A DNA stretch of 64,000 bases from Nocardia puris (GCF_003315035.1 NZ_QNRE01000016.1:1-64000); one strand, 5' to 3'; counted from the first letter of the stretch, positions 16,960 through 27,143 are shown. Translations and numbers: made by a program. The notes: a model not told the origin generated them from the letters alone.

Positions 16960-18660
16960 ATGACCGGCCACCTGATCGCCGACCCCACCACCACACCCAC
17001 ACCACCGCCCGCCACCGCCGGATGGGATGCCCTGTCTGCCGCCCTAACCGATGAAGCCCCACCGATCGCAGACCGCGACGACCTGGTCGTCACCATTGCC
17101 CCCGGCGCGGCGCACGGGCACCCGGCGGTGTTCATGCCCCACAGCGCCGCCATCGAAATCGACGGCACCCGCCTCGGCATCGACCCGGCCACCGCGCGGC
17201 CGGACCGCAACAGCGACCGCGCCCGCTACGCCGCCGTGTGGGGCGCGTTCGTCCACGAATGCGCCCACGCCCAACATTCGGTGTGGGAAGCGCCGCCGGT
17301 GGCGAATCCGGCCGTGGTCGAGGCCGCCCTGCTGTTGGAGGAATCCCGCATCGAGGCCGCCCAGATCCGTCGCCGCCCCGATGACCGGCACTGGCTGCGC
17401 GCCAGCGCGACCGAGATCGTGATCGGCGACAACGGCGGCACCGATGCCGCCGCCCAGATCCCGCCCACCGATTATGCCGCCGCCCACAACGCCGCCCTCC
17501 TGCTGGGGCGCGTGGATGGCGGCATCCTCACCGCGTCGGAATGCGCGCCCGCCGCCGGGGTCATCGAGTCCATCCTCGGCAGCGACAAGCTCGAGAAGTT
17601 GCGCGCGATCTGGCAGCAGGCCCACACCGTGGCCGACGACGACACCAACACCATGCTCGAACTCGGGCAACGGTGGCTCGATATCGTCGGCCCCGACCCG
17701 CACGCCGACCCGGATCCGAACTCGGTCCTGTCCGCCGCGATCGGTGACACCGTCACCAACATCAGCAACGCCGTTGCCGCGCAACCGGTCCCGGTCGACC
17801 CTGCCGAAGCGGCGGCCACCGCGCAACGAGAGGCCCAGCGTGCCGCACGGCGCGCGGCGGCGCGGGCGCAGAAGGTGTTCGGCAACGGCAACGGGACCGG
17901 CACCAGTGCCAGCACCCGCGCCACCCGCACGCCGCACCCGGACGAACGCGCCGCCGCCCGGGTGCTGGCCCGCGCCCTCAACAACGCCGCACAGCGCGAA
18001 CGCGCCACGATCAAAACCACCTCCGCGTTGCCGCCCGGCCGGTTGCGGATGCGCGGCGCACTGGCCCGCGAAGCCCAACGCGCCGCCGGGGCGCTGCCCA
18101 CGGCCGAACCGTTCACCCGGACTACCCGCAAAACCGTGCCGATCCCGCCGTTGCGGGTCGGTATCGCCTGCGACGTGTCCGGTTCCATGAGCGACTACGC
18201 CGACCCGGTCGCCTCGGCCGCATGGATCATCGCCCGCGCGGCCGAGCTGGCCACCATGCCCGCCGCTACCGCCACGGTCACCTTCGGCGCATCGGTGGCA
18301 CCGATCACCTACCCGGGCACCGCGCCCGCCCGGGTCACCCAATTCAGCTGCCCCGATTTCCTGCACGCCATCGACAACGCCATCGAGGCCCTCGACGGTG
18401 CCCTCGAGCTGTCGCGCCCGGAAAACACCCGCCTGCTGGTGATCATCTCCGACGGCTACTACGACGGCAGCAACCGCGACCGCGCCCAGAAACTCCTCGA
18501 TCGGCTCCGCGCCACCGGCTGTGCCGTGCTGTGGCTGGCACCCGACACCGGCACGGCACCCGACCCCCTCAACGGCGCGAACCTGCACCTGATCACCGAC
18601 CCCGCTACCACCGCCCACGCCATCGGCCGCGCGGCCACCGCCGCCGTACGCACTGCCTGA
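16960..18660 (+). CDS. VWA-domain protein with HExxH-like segment, MoxR partner
   Basis: A 566-residue protein. An N-terminal domain contains FVHECAHAQHS near residue 100, an HExxxH-type variant of a metallopeptidase helix, followed by LLLEESRIEAAQ, as in predicted metallopeptidase/VWA proteins. A basic, Ala/Arg-rich middle leads to a C-terminal VWA domain with the MIDAS motif DVSGSMS near residue 407 and LLVIISDGYYD. It lies 43 bases after the MoxR gene and should act as its co-chaperone. The substrate is unknown. Such pairs are frequent on actinobacterial plasmids and phages. Confidence 0.8.
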   Translation: MTGHLIADPTTTPTPPPATAGWDALSAALTDEAPPIADRDDLVVTIAPGAAHGHPAVFMPHSAAIEIDGTRLGIDPATARPDRNSDRARYAAVWGAFVHECAHAQHSVWEAPPVANPAVVEAALLLEESRIEAAQIRRRPDDRHWLRASATEIVIGDNGGTDAAAQIPPTDYAAAHNAALLLGRVDGGILTASECAPAAGVIESILGSDKLEKLRAIWQQAHTVADDDTNTMLELGQRWLDIVGPDPHADPDPNSVLSAAIGDTVTNISNAVAAQPVPVDPAEAAATAQREAQRAARRAAARAQKVFGNGNGTGTSASTRATRTPHPDERAAARVLARALNNAAQRERATIKTTSALPPGRLRMRGALAREAQRAAGALPTAEPFTRTTRKTVPIPPLRVGIACDVSGSMSDYADPVASAAWIIARAAELATMPAATATVTFGASVAPITYPGTAPARVTQFSCPDFLHAIDNAIEALDGALELSRPENTRLLVIISDGYYDGSNRDRAQKLLDRLRATGCAVLWLAPDTGTAPDPLNGANLHLITDPATTAHAIGRAATAAVRTA

Positions 18661-18741
18661 CTCCCGTAGCGGCAGCCAATCAGCCACCAGCGGGATCCAA
18701 CTGCCCGCGCCGAACCCACCACCGAACGAAGGGGCAAGAAC

Positions 18742-18987
18742 ATGGACACCCACGGCACCACGCCAACAGCAGCGGAAGCACCCGATCCGCAGTCACCCAC
18801 CGAATCCGACAGCGAAACCTTGATCGGCTCGACCACCCGGCCGATCTGGTTCCACGGCGTACAGCTACCGGCCGGAACCCTGGTCCGCATCGTCCGATTC
18901 CGCCGCGACGGCACCGCCGAGATCATGCGCACCGACGTGTTCGGCCTGTCCAAGCGTGTCGCAACGGATGCCCTCGACTGCCCATAG
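18742..18987 (+). CDS. Hypothetical 81-residue protein
   Basis: A small acidic-then-basic protein with no recognised domain. Its C-terminal half (IWFHGVQLPAGTLVRIVRF ...) looks like a small beta-rich fold. The start has GAAGGGGC upstream with good spacing, and it continues the operon of the MoxR/VWA genes. Confidence 0.55.
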   Translation: MDTHGTTPTAAEAPDPQSPTESDSETLIGSTTRPIWFHGVQLPAGTLVRIVRFRRDGTAEIMRTDVFGLSKRVATDALDCP

Positions 18988-19040
18988 CGCACCGACCGAG
19001 ACGAAATCGGCACACTACCAACCTCTTTAGGAGTTCGGCC

Positions 19041-19850
19041 ATGATGAACAGCGACACCACCCCGACGGTCAACCAGGCACCGGTCAGCGCGGCGAACACC
19101 ACCGGCGATCAGGTCAGCCGATTCGGGGCCGAGTGCCCGATCCGGGTCGGTGACGAGGTGACCGGTCGTGACAACCCGACATGGCGCGGCCGGGTCCGCT
19201 CCATTTACCTCAACGACGAGGTCGCGGAATGCGCGATCGAAACAGCCGACGGCAGGCGGGGCTTCGCGCCACCGTGGGCCTTGGTGCCTGCCGATACGGA
19301 ACCGTCCCGCGAATGGCGAGACCGGATGCAGACCTTCAAGAAGGCCCAACGTGACCAAGCGATGGAGGCGCTGCGCCGAAAGCGGCACGAGGCCGCTGAA
19401 CACGCCGAAGACCTCGCCGGGCGGCTGAACACCATCGCCACCGCACTCCGAGATGGCGACACCCCCGACCCCGGCGAACCCGTGGAAAACCTCGCCCATA
19501 CCTTCGCCTTCGCGCTGCATGAAGTGACTGAACTCGATGACAGGGTCGTCGCCGCCGGGCTGTCGGCCACCGACGAGCCTCAGCGACACAGCGCCGCCGA
19601 ACCGGCCGGTTCCGACGAACTGCTCGCATGGTTCCGCGTCCTGCAACAGCGCATCCGCGACGAGATCGACTGCTACAGCACCCGCGAAGACGGCACCGAG
19701 GACTCGTCTGCCTGCGCCGACCACCACGACCGGCTCGAAGCCCTGTATGCCGAGGCCAACGACACCATGGCCGCGCTCGATAGCCACCTGGACACCGGCG
19801 GGCCGCTACCCGCCGCATGGGCACACATGCCCACGCCCCACCCCCACTGA
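19041..19850 (+). CDS. Hypothetical protein, 269 residues
   Basis: No family recognised. An N-terminal segment IRVGDEVTGRDNPTWRGRV resembles a small SH3-like beta barrel. The rest is mostly helical and charged, with FKKAQRDQAMEALRRKRHEAAE likely forming a coiled coil. TTTAGGAG lies eight bases before ATG 19041, which fixes the start. It is part of the run of small unknown genes after the VWA gene. Confidence 0.6.
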   Translation: MMNSDTTPTVNQAPVSAANTTGDQVSRFGAECPIRVGDEVTGRDNPTWRGRVRSIYLNDEVAECAIETADGRRGFAPPWALVPADTEPSREWRDRMQTFKKAQRDQAMEALRRKRHEAAEHAEDLAGRLNTIATALRDGDTPDPGEPVENLAHTFAFALHEVTELDDRVVAAGLSATDEPQRHSAAEPAGSDELLAWFRVLQQRIRDEIDCYSTREDGTEDSSACADHHDRLEALYAEANDTMAALDSHLDTGGPLPAAWAHMPTPHPH

Positions 19851-19926
19851 TCCCACTCCGGCGGCCCCGCCACCCACCGCGTCCAAATCACCTGCGGCCA
19901 CCGAAAATGCCCCGAGGAGCCACGTC

Positions 19927-20388
19927 ATGAACTGGAACGAATCTGCGACGAGCAGCGCATCGGCCACCGGTCCTGCCCCAAGCCACCAGCACACCGACGC
20001 ATTACGCGCCCAGCTGGAAGCCGCGTACGACCTGCCCTTCGGGCGTGCACGGGAACAGCGCATCACCGACCTTGTCCTCGCGATCATCACCGCCGAGATC
20101 GGCCGTCGCAATCCCTCGATCAGCACCGTGCTGCTCGACTGGGCACCCTACGGCGGGCTCGGCGTCGCCGGATTCCGCGACCACGACGGCAACAACATTC
20201 GCGACCACGAACTCGACCTCGACATCAGTTTCTACGCCAGCGATATCCGCGCCGCCGACAGCAACAATGCACTGACCCAGCCACCACACGAGCAGGGGCT
20301 ATTCCGTCTCGACCTGCACGACACCATTCCCGCCGCCGATGAACGAGAAGAAGGAAACAACCGCGATGATCACACCCCGCGTCGGTGA
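19927..20388 (+). CDS. Hypothetical protein, 153 residues
   Basis: No family recognised. It has a helical N-terminal half (REQRITDLVLAIITAEIGRR) and a C-terminal acidic beta-rich half. GAGGAG upstream supports ATG 19927. Its 3' end overlaps the start of the DUF4314 gene by 23 bases, which implies cotranslation. Confidence 0.55.
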   Translation: MNWNESATSSASATGPAPSHQHTDALRAQLEAAYDLPFGRAREQRITDLVLAIITAEIGRRNPSISTVLLDWAPYGGLGVAGFRDHDGNNIRDHELDLDISFYASDIRAADSNNALTQPPHEQGLFRLDLHDTIPAADEREEGNNRDDHTPRR

Positions 20389-20650
20389 CCGCGTTCGTAT
20401 CACCGGGCTCATGCCCGACGATCCCGCGCCGCTGGAAATCGGAACAATCGGAACGGTGACACGGATCCCCAGTTCATGCCCCGGCCAGATCTTTGTCGAC
20501 TGGGACAACGGGAGATCACTGATCCTGCTCGAATCCGACCCGTTCGAGATCCTTCCGACGCACTCGCCGCCACAACCTGGCGATCGAGGGGCCGCTTTAC
20601 CCGGCCCGGCTGCCGCCGACACCAGGAGCAGCAGACGCGGGCCATATTGA
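20366..20650 (+). CDS. DUF4314 domain protein
   Basis: A 94-residue protein whose first 60 residues match DUF4314: VGDRVRITGL, GTIGTVTRI and IFVDWDNGRSLIL, an SH3-like fold common on plasmids and phages. ATG 20366 is preferred over 20339 because AAGGAA sits at the right distance and the domain begins there. The C-terminal tail is low-complexity. It is the last gene before a strong hairpin. Confidence 0.65.
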   Translation: MITPRVGDRVRITGLMPDDPAPLEIGTIGTVTRIPSSCPGQIFVDWDNGRSLILLESDPFEILPTHSPPQPGDRGAALPGPAAADTRSSRRGPY

Positions 20651-20673
20651 CCCGCGCGGAATGCAGCACCGCT

Positions 20674-20712
20674 GATGCCCTGGGGCCGCCATACCAGCGG
20701 CCCCAGGGCATC
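20674..20712 (+). terminator. Strong hairpin, likely terminator
   Basis: A perfect 16-bp inverted repeat (GATGCCCTGGGGCCGC and its complement) with a 7-base loop lies just after the DUF4314 gene and before a convergent gene. No T-tract follows, which is usual for high-GC actinobacterial terminators. Confidence 0.7.
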
Positions 20713-20851
20713 GTCAGCGCCCTGTTCAGCTGTCTGCGTTCGGGTGTCCCACCACGCGCCTGGCGACCGGCTGGCCCAAATCAACTGGGGCACCCACCCC
20801 GCCGCCGGGTATGACACCGGCGAACCTGTCATCGAAGGGCCCGACTGGCGA

Positions 20852-21817
20852 TCACCAATAGTCCGCGCCACGTCGCCACGGCGGCACGGGTACCGTCCAG
20901 CTCCCGGACTTGTCCTTTTCCCTTTCTCGCCGGAGTTCGTCGCGCTCGCGGCGAACCTGTTCGGTGATGTCGTAGATCACATCGAGGTCCGCGGTCGTGC
21001 CGCCCATCACCTCGATACCGACCATGCCGTCTTCGACCTCGTAGTCGAAGTAGACGATCTCCTCGGCAGCGTGCCGGGGGCACCCGGGGACGGTGACGAT
21101 AACCTCGTCATCGAAGATCCGGACGCGCACCCGGACCTCACCGCCACCACATGGTGAGTACCCCCAGCCCAGGCGACGGGAACGGTCCGAGCCGAGCAGG
21201 CACCCGCGATTGTGGACGGCTTCAGCCGTCATGGACAGCACGGCAGCCGAGTCCAGGGCGGAATCGAGCAGGTCGCTCAGCCGCTCCCCGGTGATTCGAT
21301 CCAGCCCTCGCAGCTTGACATCCACTCCGTAGTAGGCGGCGGCAACGGTCCTCCACTCGACACAGCGGATCTCGGCGTCGGCACGCACGCGCTTCAGGTC
21401 GTCGAGTACCTGCGAGACCTTCGTGCGGAATTCCTCGTTCAACTCGCTTTGGCTCAGTGTGTCTCGCTGCCAGTAGGGCACGACCACGGTCGTCGGCGTC
21501 AACTTGGCGGACTGAAGTGCGTGGACCTTCGGCAACAGCACATCAGCTGCGGCGAGGACATCCTCGCAGGTGGGATCCGCCAGGCCGTCAGGCCCCAGCT
21601 GTTCGGCATCGGCACGGCGCCAATACTTCCCGGTCCCGTCGACGCTGATCTTCAACGGACGCAGCCGTGAGTTCCTCTCGGCCTGCTCGCGTGCCTGCGC
21701 GGCCTGCTTTTCGCCGCGTCGGAGAGCTTCGGCATATTGCACGCCGTCCTCGGCTGCGATCCTGCGAGCGCGACGGCGCCGCCGCGCACTGCTGTTCTTC
21801 GGCATGTTCTCGTCCAT
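20852..21817 (-). CDS. Hypothetical protein with Arg-rich N terminus
   Basis: About 321 residues, no family recognised. The N terminus is strongly basic (SSARRRRRARRIAAED), then comes a mixed alpha/beta region and a CGGGEVRVRVRIFDDEVIVT segment. The start could be ATG 21817, 21805 or 21859; none has a good ribosome-binding site. It is convergent with the small-gene operon. The basic tail hints at nucleic-acid binding. Confidence 0.5.
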   Translation of the reverse strand: MDENMPKNSSARRRRRARRIAAEDGVQYAEALRRGEKQAAQAREQAERNSRLRPLKISVDGTGKYWRRADAEQLGPDGLADPTCEDVLAAADVLLPKVHALQSAKLTPTTVVVPYWQRDTLSQSELNEEFRTKVSQVLDDLKRVRADAEIRCVEWRTVAAAYYGVDVKLRGLDRITGERLSDLLDSALDSAAVLSMTAEAVHNRGCLLGSDRSRRLGWGYSPCGGGEVRVRVRIFDDEVIVTVPGCPRHAAEEIVYFDYEVEDGMVGIEVMGGTTADLDVIYDITEQVRRERDELRREREKDKSGSWTVPVPPWRRGADYW

Positions 21818-22050
21818 TCCCGGCAGAGGCGCCCACGCCACCCTGCCTGCAACGAACAAGCATGCGAACAGGGGAAGTGTGAACGCGGGCCCCGGGAAGG
21901 ACCTTGGCCATCAACGTCACCGAACCGGCGTGGGCGAGGCAACTCAGGCGAGAACGAGGAGCGCGTGCGCGGCCTGTCACTCCGCAGGAGAGCTTATCCT
22001 CTCGCGTGCTCGTCGAGAACCAACTTCGCCGAGACCACCATCCACGAGCA

Positions 22051-22074
22051 GGGGCCCGGCGTCTGCCGGGCCCC
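22051..22074 (-). terminator. Hairpin terminator after the cutinase gene
   Basis: A perfect 10-bp inverted repeat GGGGCCCGGC / GCCGGGCCCC with a GTCT loop, 41 bases beyond the stop of the cutinase gene. Confidence 0.65.
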
Positions 22075-22114
22075 AAGCTGGCCGCCCTGTGAGGGTCCGG
22101 CCGGATTCATAGGT

Positions 22115-23566
22115 TCACTTGCTGTTGTCGATGCTGCTGGCGAGCGAGTCGAGAACGTCCTGGACGCCGGGGCCGTAACCGGTTTGGTGTACTCCCGAGG
22201 TGTAGAACTCGGCCGCGTCGCTGCCTTGGCGGACAAGGTCGGCCATGTCGGACAGGGCAGCGCTGGTCGCGGGGTCGGTGCGGGCGGTGAGGTCGGCGAC
22301 CAGACCGGTGAGCTGGCTGGCTCCGTCTCCGACGAGCGCCGAGGCCGCGGTGGCGGCGAGGTCGGCGGCTACCGGGACGAGTCCGGTCAGTTCGAGGCCG
22401 GCGCCGACGGGATCGCCGAGGGCGAGTTTGTCGACGGCGCGCCAGGCGACTTCTTGGGCGAGACCGATGTCGGTGGCGACGCGGCCGAGGTCGACTCGGC
22501 CGATGATGCCGACGACTTGGGCGGCTACGGCGGTCCAGCCGCTGGGGTCGGCGGCTGCGGCCATCGAGAGTGCACGTGCGACGAGGCGTAGGTCGACCTG
22601 GTCGGCGATGCGAACCAGCGGGCTGAACAGGTTGTTGAGTTCGCCGCTGATGCGGTGGGTGCCGCCGATGTCTCCGGCCAGCACGGTGGGCGGCAGGCGC
22701 AGCACGTTGTCGCCGATAGCGGGCAAGTTCGCGGCGAACTCGGCGAGACCGCCGAGCACGAGGATGACCTGCCGTGTCACCGAGGAGGGATCGAGCACAC
22801 CGGTCGAAGACGAAGTGGTGGTGGTGTCGTCGAGGAGGGAGGAGTTGCCGGTGAACGCGCGGCCGACAGCGGCAAGTCCGGGCGATTCTTCCGGCGAGGT
22901 GGCGCAGTAGAGGTCGCCGGCGGCGCAGACGGTGCGTACTCGGTTGGCGAGGCTGCCGAAGTTGTCGCGGGGGCCGGCGATCCCTTGCCCGTCGACCGGT
23001 TGTCCGAGCTGCGGTGTGCTCGGGTCACGGTTCGGGTCGGACAACAAACCAACGGCGAGCACTCGCGAGGCCGGAATCGGATCTTGGCTGCGGCCGATGG
23101 TGGAGGTGACGTCGCCGACGACATCGGCACCCTGTGAGTACCCGGCCATGACGACCTGAGTGGTCGGACACAGCCCCGCCAGCAGCCCGGACAGAGCTTG
23201 TACTCCACCGGATTCCGACTGCTGGTACGGGGCGGGGGCAGCGGCATAGGCCAGGGACCGTACGTCGATGTCGTTGCCGTAGCGGGCGCGCAGCCCGTCA
23301 CCGATCGGTGCCAGCATGCCCACCGATCGGGTGGGGTCAGCGCCCGGATTGGTTTCGCCGGTGCCGGGCACCAGGACCGCCGTCCATCGGGGGCATGCCG
23401 CGCTGCCAGGTTCTGCGGTGGCAACTCCGGTCGCGACGGTGGTGACGGCGGTGGCGCCGACAACCACCACAGCCGCAGCCGCTACCGCACGCGCGGCGAA
23501 CCGAGGGGCTGTTGCACGGTTGCGGCGGGCGGGCGCACGCCACGGTGTGAGTCGGAGATTGAACAT
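22115..23566 (-). CDS. Secreted cutinase-family serine hydrolase
   Basis: A 483-residue secreted protein. A signal peptide spans roughly residues 1-50 (RAVAAAAVVVVGATAVTTVA then ATAEPG). The cutinase/acetylxylan-esterase-like domain follows with VLVPGTGETNP and the nucleophile elbow GYSQGADVVG. The C-terminal half (about 230-483) is a largely helical domain not found in small cutinases. Mycobacterial cutinase-like proteins hydrolyse lipids or esters of the envelope. Sitting between mobile-element genes, it may aid envelope passage during transfer, but this is inference. Start: ATG 23566 with GGGAG upstream. Confidence 0.8.
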   Translation of the reverse strand: MFNLRLTPWRAPARRNRATAPRFAARAVAAAAVVVVGATAVTTVATGVATAEPGSAACPRWTAVLVPGTGETNPGADPTRSVGMLAPIGDGLRARYGNDIDVRSLAYAAAPAPYQQSESGGVQALSGLLAGLCPTTQVVMAGYSQGADVVGDVTSTIGRSQDPIPASRVLAVGLLSDPNRDPSTPQLGQPVDGQGIAGPRDNFGSLANRVRTVCAAGDLYCATSPEESPGLAAVGRAFTGNSSLLDDTTTTSSSTGVLDPSSVTRQVILVLGGLAEFAANLPAIGDNVLRLPPTVLAGDIGGTHRISGELNNLFSPLVRIADQVDLRLVARALSMAAAADPSGWTAVAAQVVGIIGRVDLGRVATDIGLAQEVAWRAVDKLALGDPVGAGLELTGLVPVAADLAATAASALVGDGASQLTGLVADLTARTDPATSAALSDMADLVRQGSDAAEFYTSGVHQTGYGPGVQDVLDSLASSIDNSK

Positions 23567-23925
23567 ATGGGGCTCCCAGGGACGTCGTATTCGGTCGTGC
23601 GGGTGAGTTCTCTCGCCGCACTGGGAACTCCGGGATTTCAGGGGTCTTTTGGACACAACGGGTCAGCAAAGCCATCGAGAGGAACGGACGGGGCGAACGG
23701 AAGACGCCCTTCAGCGGGTCTGACGGTGGGTATGCGACTCAAAGGGGTGTTCGGATGCGTTGCCCGGCGAATCAGGATGGTCAGGGTCGGCGCGCAGAAC
23801 CCACCGAATCTGCGCCAGGCGGTTGTCGTTCGCGCGCCACAGGAGACGGGGCGATGGGGATCGGGGACGCGCGTTCGCGACGGCTGGGCGGGCATCGACG
23901 GGCGTACGTCCTGGAAATGGCGAGA

Positions 23926-23974
23926 GCGGGAGTAGGGCGGTTGCCCTTTGACAGGGTGGCCGCTCTACTCCCGC
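23926..23974 (-). terminator. Two-tier hairpin after the winged-helix gene
   Basis: Arms GCGGGAGTAG (23926-23935) and CTACTCCCGC (23965-23974) enclose an inner CCCT...AGGG hairpin. It begins 20 bases past the stop of the minus-strand gene, consistent with a terminator. Confidence 0.5.
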
Positions 23975-23993
23975 CGGGTCCGGGTGGTTCGGT

Positions 23994-24686
<693 letters not shown>

Positions 24687-25232
24687 GACATTCTCCTGGG
24701 AAATGGTGGCTGGTGGTGTGTTTCGTCATGTCCCGGCCGGGACGGCACCCCGGGAATTCGGATTCGTGGGGCGCCGGTCTCCATGGACGCTCGATACGGG
24801 GTGAATTGTCAAGCGGAATCGGGAACGAAGCGGTCATATCGGCGGTATGTCACTGAAATGGCCGTGACTGTCTGCATGGGAATTGATTCCGTTTCGGTGT
24901 GGTCTTGACAAACCCGGGTCTATCGAGCGTCGATGGTCGTGGAAACCCGTGGTTCGGCAATCCTGCCGATGAATGGGTGACCACCCCGGCCGGGTCGCCA
25001 ATCACGATTCCCTCGATCGAACTCCGGAGAAGCCGCATGCCCACTGACCACGACAATCGCGAAACCAGCTGAGTCGCAGCATCTTCTCAAGTCGGGCTCG
25101 GGAACGACCGTTCCTGGCGAAGCTGACTGGCCCCGGCGTGGGCAGCGCAGATCATGTGCGCGATGTCGGCGGAGGGGCCCTCGTGAAATCACTCGCTACG
25201 CACAACTTTTCGGAACAGTTTGGAGACTTCTC
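24687..25232. other. Intergenic region, no feature recognised
   Basis: About 545 bases between two divergent genes. Short open frames on both strands have no ribosome-binding sites or protein-like composition. It presumably holds both promoters, but I could not pick convincing -10/-35 pairs. Confidence 0.4.
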
Positions 25233-25625
25233 ATGGATAACACCGTTCTCACTGCAAGATTGGACGAGTCCTACACCGTCATCGGCACCAGTGAATGCGT
25301 CCACCGCATCCGGGAAGTTACTTTCCAGGTGACTTGTGTGGATGATTGCATCCATAGCGAGGGCAGAATCTGCACCGAGTGTGCGCCGTCGTGGCAGCTG
25401 GATTATGAATTCGACGAGCCGTTCCCGTTCGAGCGTGTGGCCCGGGTGACCGTCCGCGATCTGCTCGACGCGGGACACGTGCGTGTCGGCGATCGATTGG
25501 CCAGTCCCGACAGCGAGGTCACGGCGGTGATCACGGGCTGCGGTGGCTTGATGCTGCCCGACGGCCGCATCTTCACCAATCCTTCCGCCGCTGCCAACGC
25601 CGTCGGTGGTAACCGAAACGAGTAG
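25233..25625 (+). CDS. Small protein with cysteine cluster and RAMA-like C terminus
   Basis: A 130-residue protein. The N-terminal half has a Cys/His-rich stretch (VTCVDDCIHSEGRICTECAP) suggesting metal binding. The C-terminal half (LLDAGHVRVGDRL ... DGRIFTNPSAAANAVGG) follows the pattern of RAMA domains, which occur beside methylases and restriction enzymes. Its N-terminal part is paralogous to the protein encoded convergently at 25676-26080. Function not assigned. Confidence 0.55.
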   Translation: MDNTVLTARLDESYTVIGTSECVHRIREVTFQVTCVDDCIHSEGRICTECAPSWQLDYEFDEPFPFERVARVTVRDLLDAGHVRVGDRLASPDSEVTAVITGCGGLMLPDGRIFTNPSAAANAVGGNRNE

Positions 25626-25634
25626 CCCGCAGAC

Positions 25635-25679
25635 GTGACCCGCGCGGCTCGCTTCCCTCGCGTGGGCCGCGCGGGTCAC
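25635..25679. terminator. Bidirectional hairpin between convergent genes
   Basis: Perfect 14-bp arms GTGACCCGCGCGGC and GCCGCGCGGGTCAC with a 17-base loop, placed between two convergent paralogous genes. Confidence 0.65.
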
Positions 25680-26080
25680 GTGCGTCGCGGCATGCATATG
25701 CGCCCGGCGCGAGCGGTGGATATCGCCCCTTCTGTGCCGCGATGCTCGGTGCTCTGCATGGCGGTTGGGTGTGCCGGGCCTATATGCCGTTGCCGCAGCA
25801 TCCAGTGGTTGGCCCTCGTCCGGATGAACGTCTTCGCGGGCACCGTTTTCAGGTTCTGGGATTGTCGGGATGTTCGTGATCCCAGGGAAGGGGTTCGGCG
25901 AACAGGTGCTGGGATTTCCACACGGGGGGCGCATTCGGCGCAGATGGTGTCTTGGTGCTGGCATCGGCGGGGGTCGGCGATGGGGATCTCGACTTCGTCG
26001 ATGTGGTGCACGAGTTCGGTGCCGCCGGGCGGGATGTGGGCGAAGTCCGCCAGCGCGGTGACGGTGGCCGGTAGAGTCAT
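25676..26080 (-). CDS. Small Cys/His-containing protein, paralogue of the 25233 gene
   Basis: A 134-residue protein starting at ATG 26080 behind an AGGAGG at ideal spacing. It contains HHIDEVEIPIADP and CQHQDTICAECAP, matching the HRIREV / ICTECAP region of the convergent protein. The C-terminal half is basic, has no recognisable domain and may be degraded. It is the last gene of the conjugation operon, 50 bases after the NlpC/P60 gene. Confidence 0.55.
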   Translation of the reverse strand: MTLPATVTALADFAHIPPGGTELVHHIDEVEIPIADPRRCQHQDTICAECAPRVEIPAPVRRTPSLGSRTSRQSQNLKTVPAKTFIRTRANHWMLRQRHIGPAHPTAMQSTEHRGTEGAISTARAGRICMPRRT

Positions 26081-26129
26081 GGGGAAGCCTCCTGTCGAGA
26101 TGTGACGGCTCGCTCTCGGACCGATCGGT

Positions 26130-27143
26130 CTAGAGCTGCGGTGCCGGACCGGCAGCGGGCGGCGCGAGGTCGGCGGGGCGAGTGGCCTTGTAGTAGTCAT
26201 CGCCGCGCCAGCGGTATTCCGAGATTTGAACAGGCTCGTTGAAGGTCGGCGCGTGCAGCATCTTCCCGGCGCCCAGGTAGATGCTGACGTGGTGCACGTC
26301 GGCGTCGGTGCCGTAGAAGAGGAGATCACCGGGCAGGAGTTGGTCCTCGGGGATAGAGGGCCCGGTGTGGACTTGGTCGTAGGTGGTGCGTGGGATGGCG
26401 ATGCCGGCGCGGGCGTAGGCGGCTTGGGTGAGGCCGGAGCAATCCCAGCCGCCGGAGACCTCGGGGCCGTTGCCGCCCCAGACGTAGGGTTGCCCGAGTT
26501 GCTGGCAGGCGAACGAGATCGCTGTCGCGGCAGCGGGACTCGCGGCCCGTAGGTCGGCGCAGTCACCGCTGCCGGGCGGTGGTGCGGTGGCGTGCGTGGA
26601 GTAGCGGTCGGCCTGGGCGAGAACGTCGCGGACGTACCAGTCGGCGTGGTTATAGGCGAAGATCGCCGCGTAGAGATCGCCCGGCGCGCCGGAATCACAC
26701 AGGTAATGGGCGGCTGCGTGGACGGCGTCGTGCGGGTTGTATCGCGACGGAGGTGTCGCCCCGCCAGCGGGCAGCGGATGCCGGGCGACGACGGAGTCGA
26801 AGGTGGGGGCCAGGAACTGCATCGGTCCACCGGCTCCGGCGAAGTTCTCCCCGGCGGCGACGCCGGGCAAAGTGGAGCGGCCGTGGTCGGTTTCGATCTT
26901 GCCGATCGCGGCGAGTACCGACCAATCCAAGCCCGGACACGAGCCGGCGCCTTGCTGATACAGCACCAGCATCTCCGGCGGGATATCGGTCAGGGCCTCG
27001 GTACTCGGCGCAGTGGCCGCGCCCGGTGCCGGAGCCGGGGTGGGAGCATGGTCGTAGACGGCGACGGTGGCGACGACCGCGGCGATCACGACCGTGCAGA
27101 ACACGACCGCGGCCGAACCGACACCGAGTGCTTTGGCGAACAT
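26130..27143 (-). CDS. Bifunctional lytic transglycosylase / NlpC-P60 endopeptidase
   Basis: A 337-residue membrane-anchored cell-wall hydrolase of the conjugation system. An N-terminal helix (about 8-30) anchors it. Residues 65-185 form a lysozyme-like transglycosylase domain with the catalytic Glu in AAIGKIETDHGRS. Residues 210-325 form NlpC/P60 with the Cys in WDCSGLTQAAYARAG and the His in DVHHVSIYLG. It would open peptidoglycan for the secretion channel, like VirB1 or Tn916 Orf14. The start overlaps the upstream stop (TGATG) with GGAGG before it. Confidence 0.88.
   Translation of the reverse strand: MFAKALGVGSAAVVFCTVVIAAVVATVAVYDHAPTPAPAPGAATAPSTEALTDIPPEMLVLYQQGAGSCPGLDWSVLAAIGKIETDHGRSTLPGVAAGENFAGAGGPMQFLAPTFDSVVARHPLPAGGATPPSRYNPHDAVHAAAHYLCDSGAPGDLYAAIFAYNHADWYVRDVLAQADRYSTHATAPPPGSGDCADLRAASPAAATAISFACQQLGQPYVWGGNGPEVSGGWDCSGLTQAAYARAGIAIPRTTYDQVHTGPSIPEDQLLPGDLLFYGTDADVHHVSIYLGAGKMLHAPTFNEPVQISEYRWRGDDYYKATRPADLAPPAAGPAPQL

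Noticed and set aside
17044..18753. 569-residue minus-strand open frame
   Set aside because: Antisense to the VWA-domain gene, Gly/Val-rich shadow composition.
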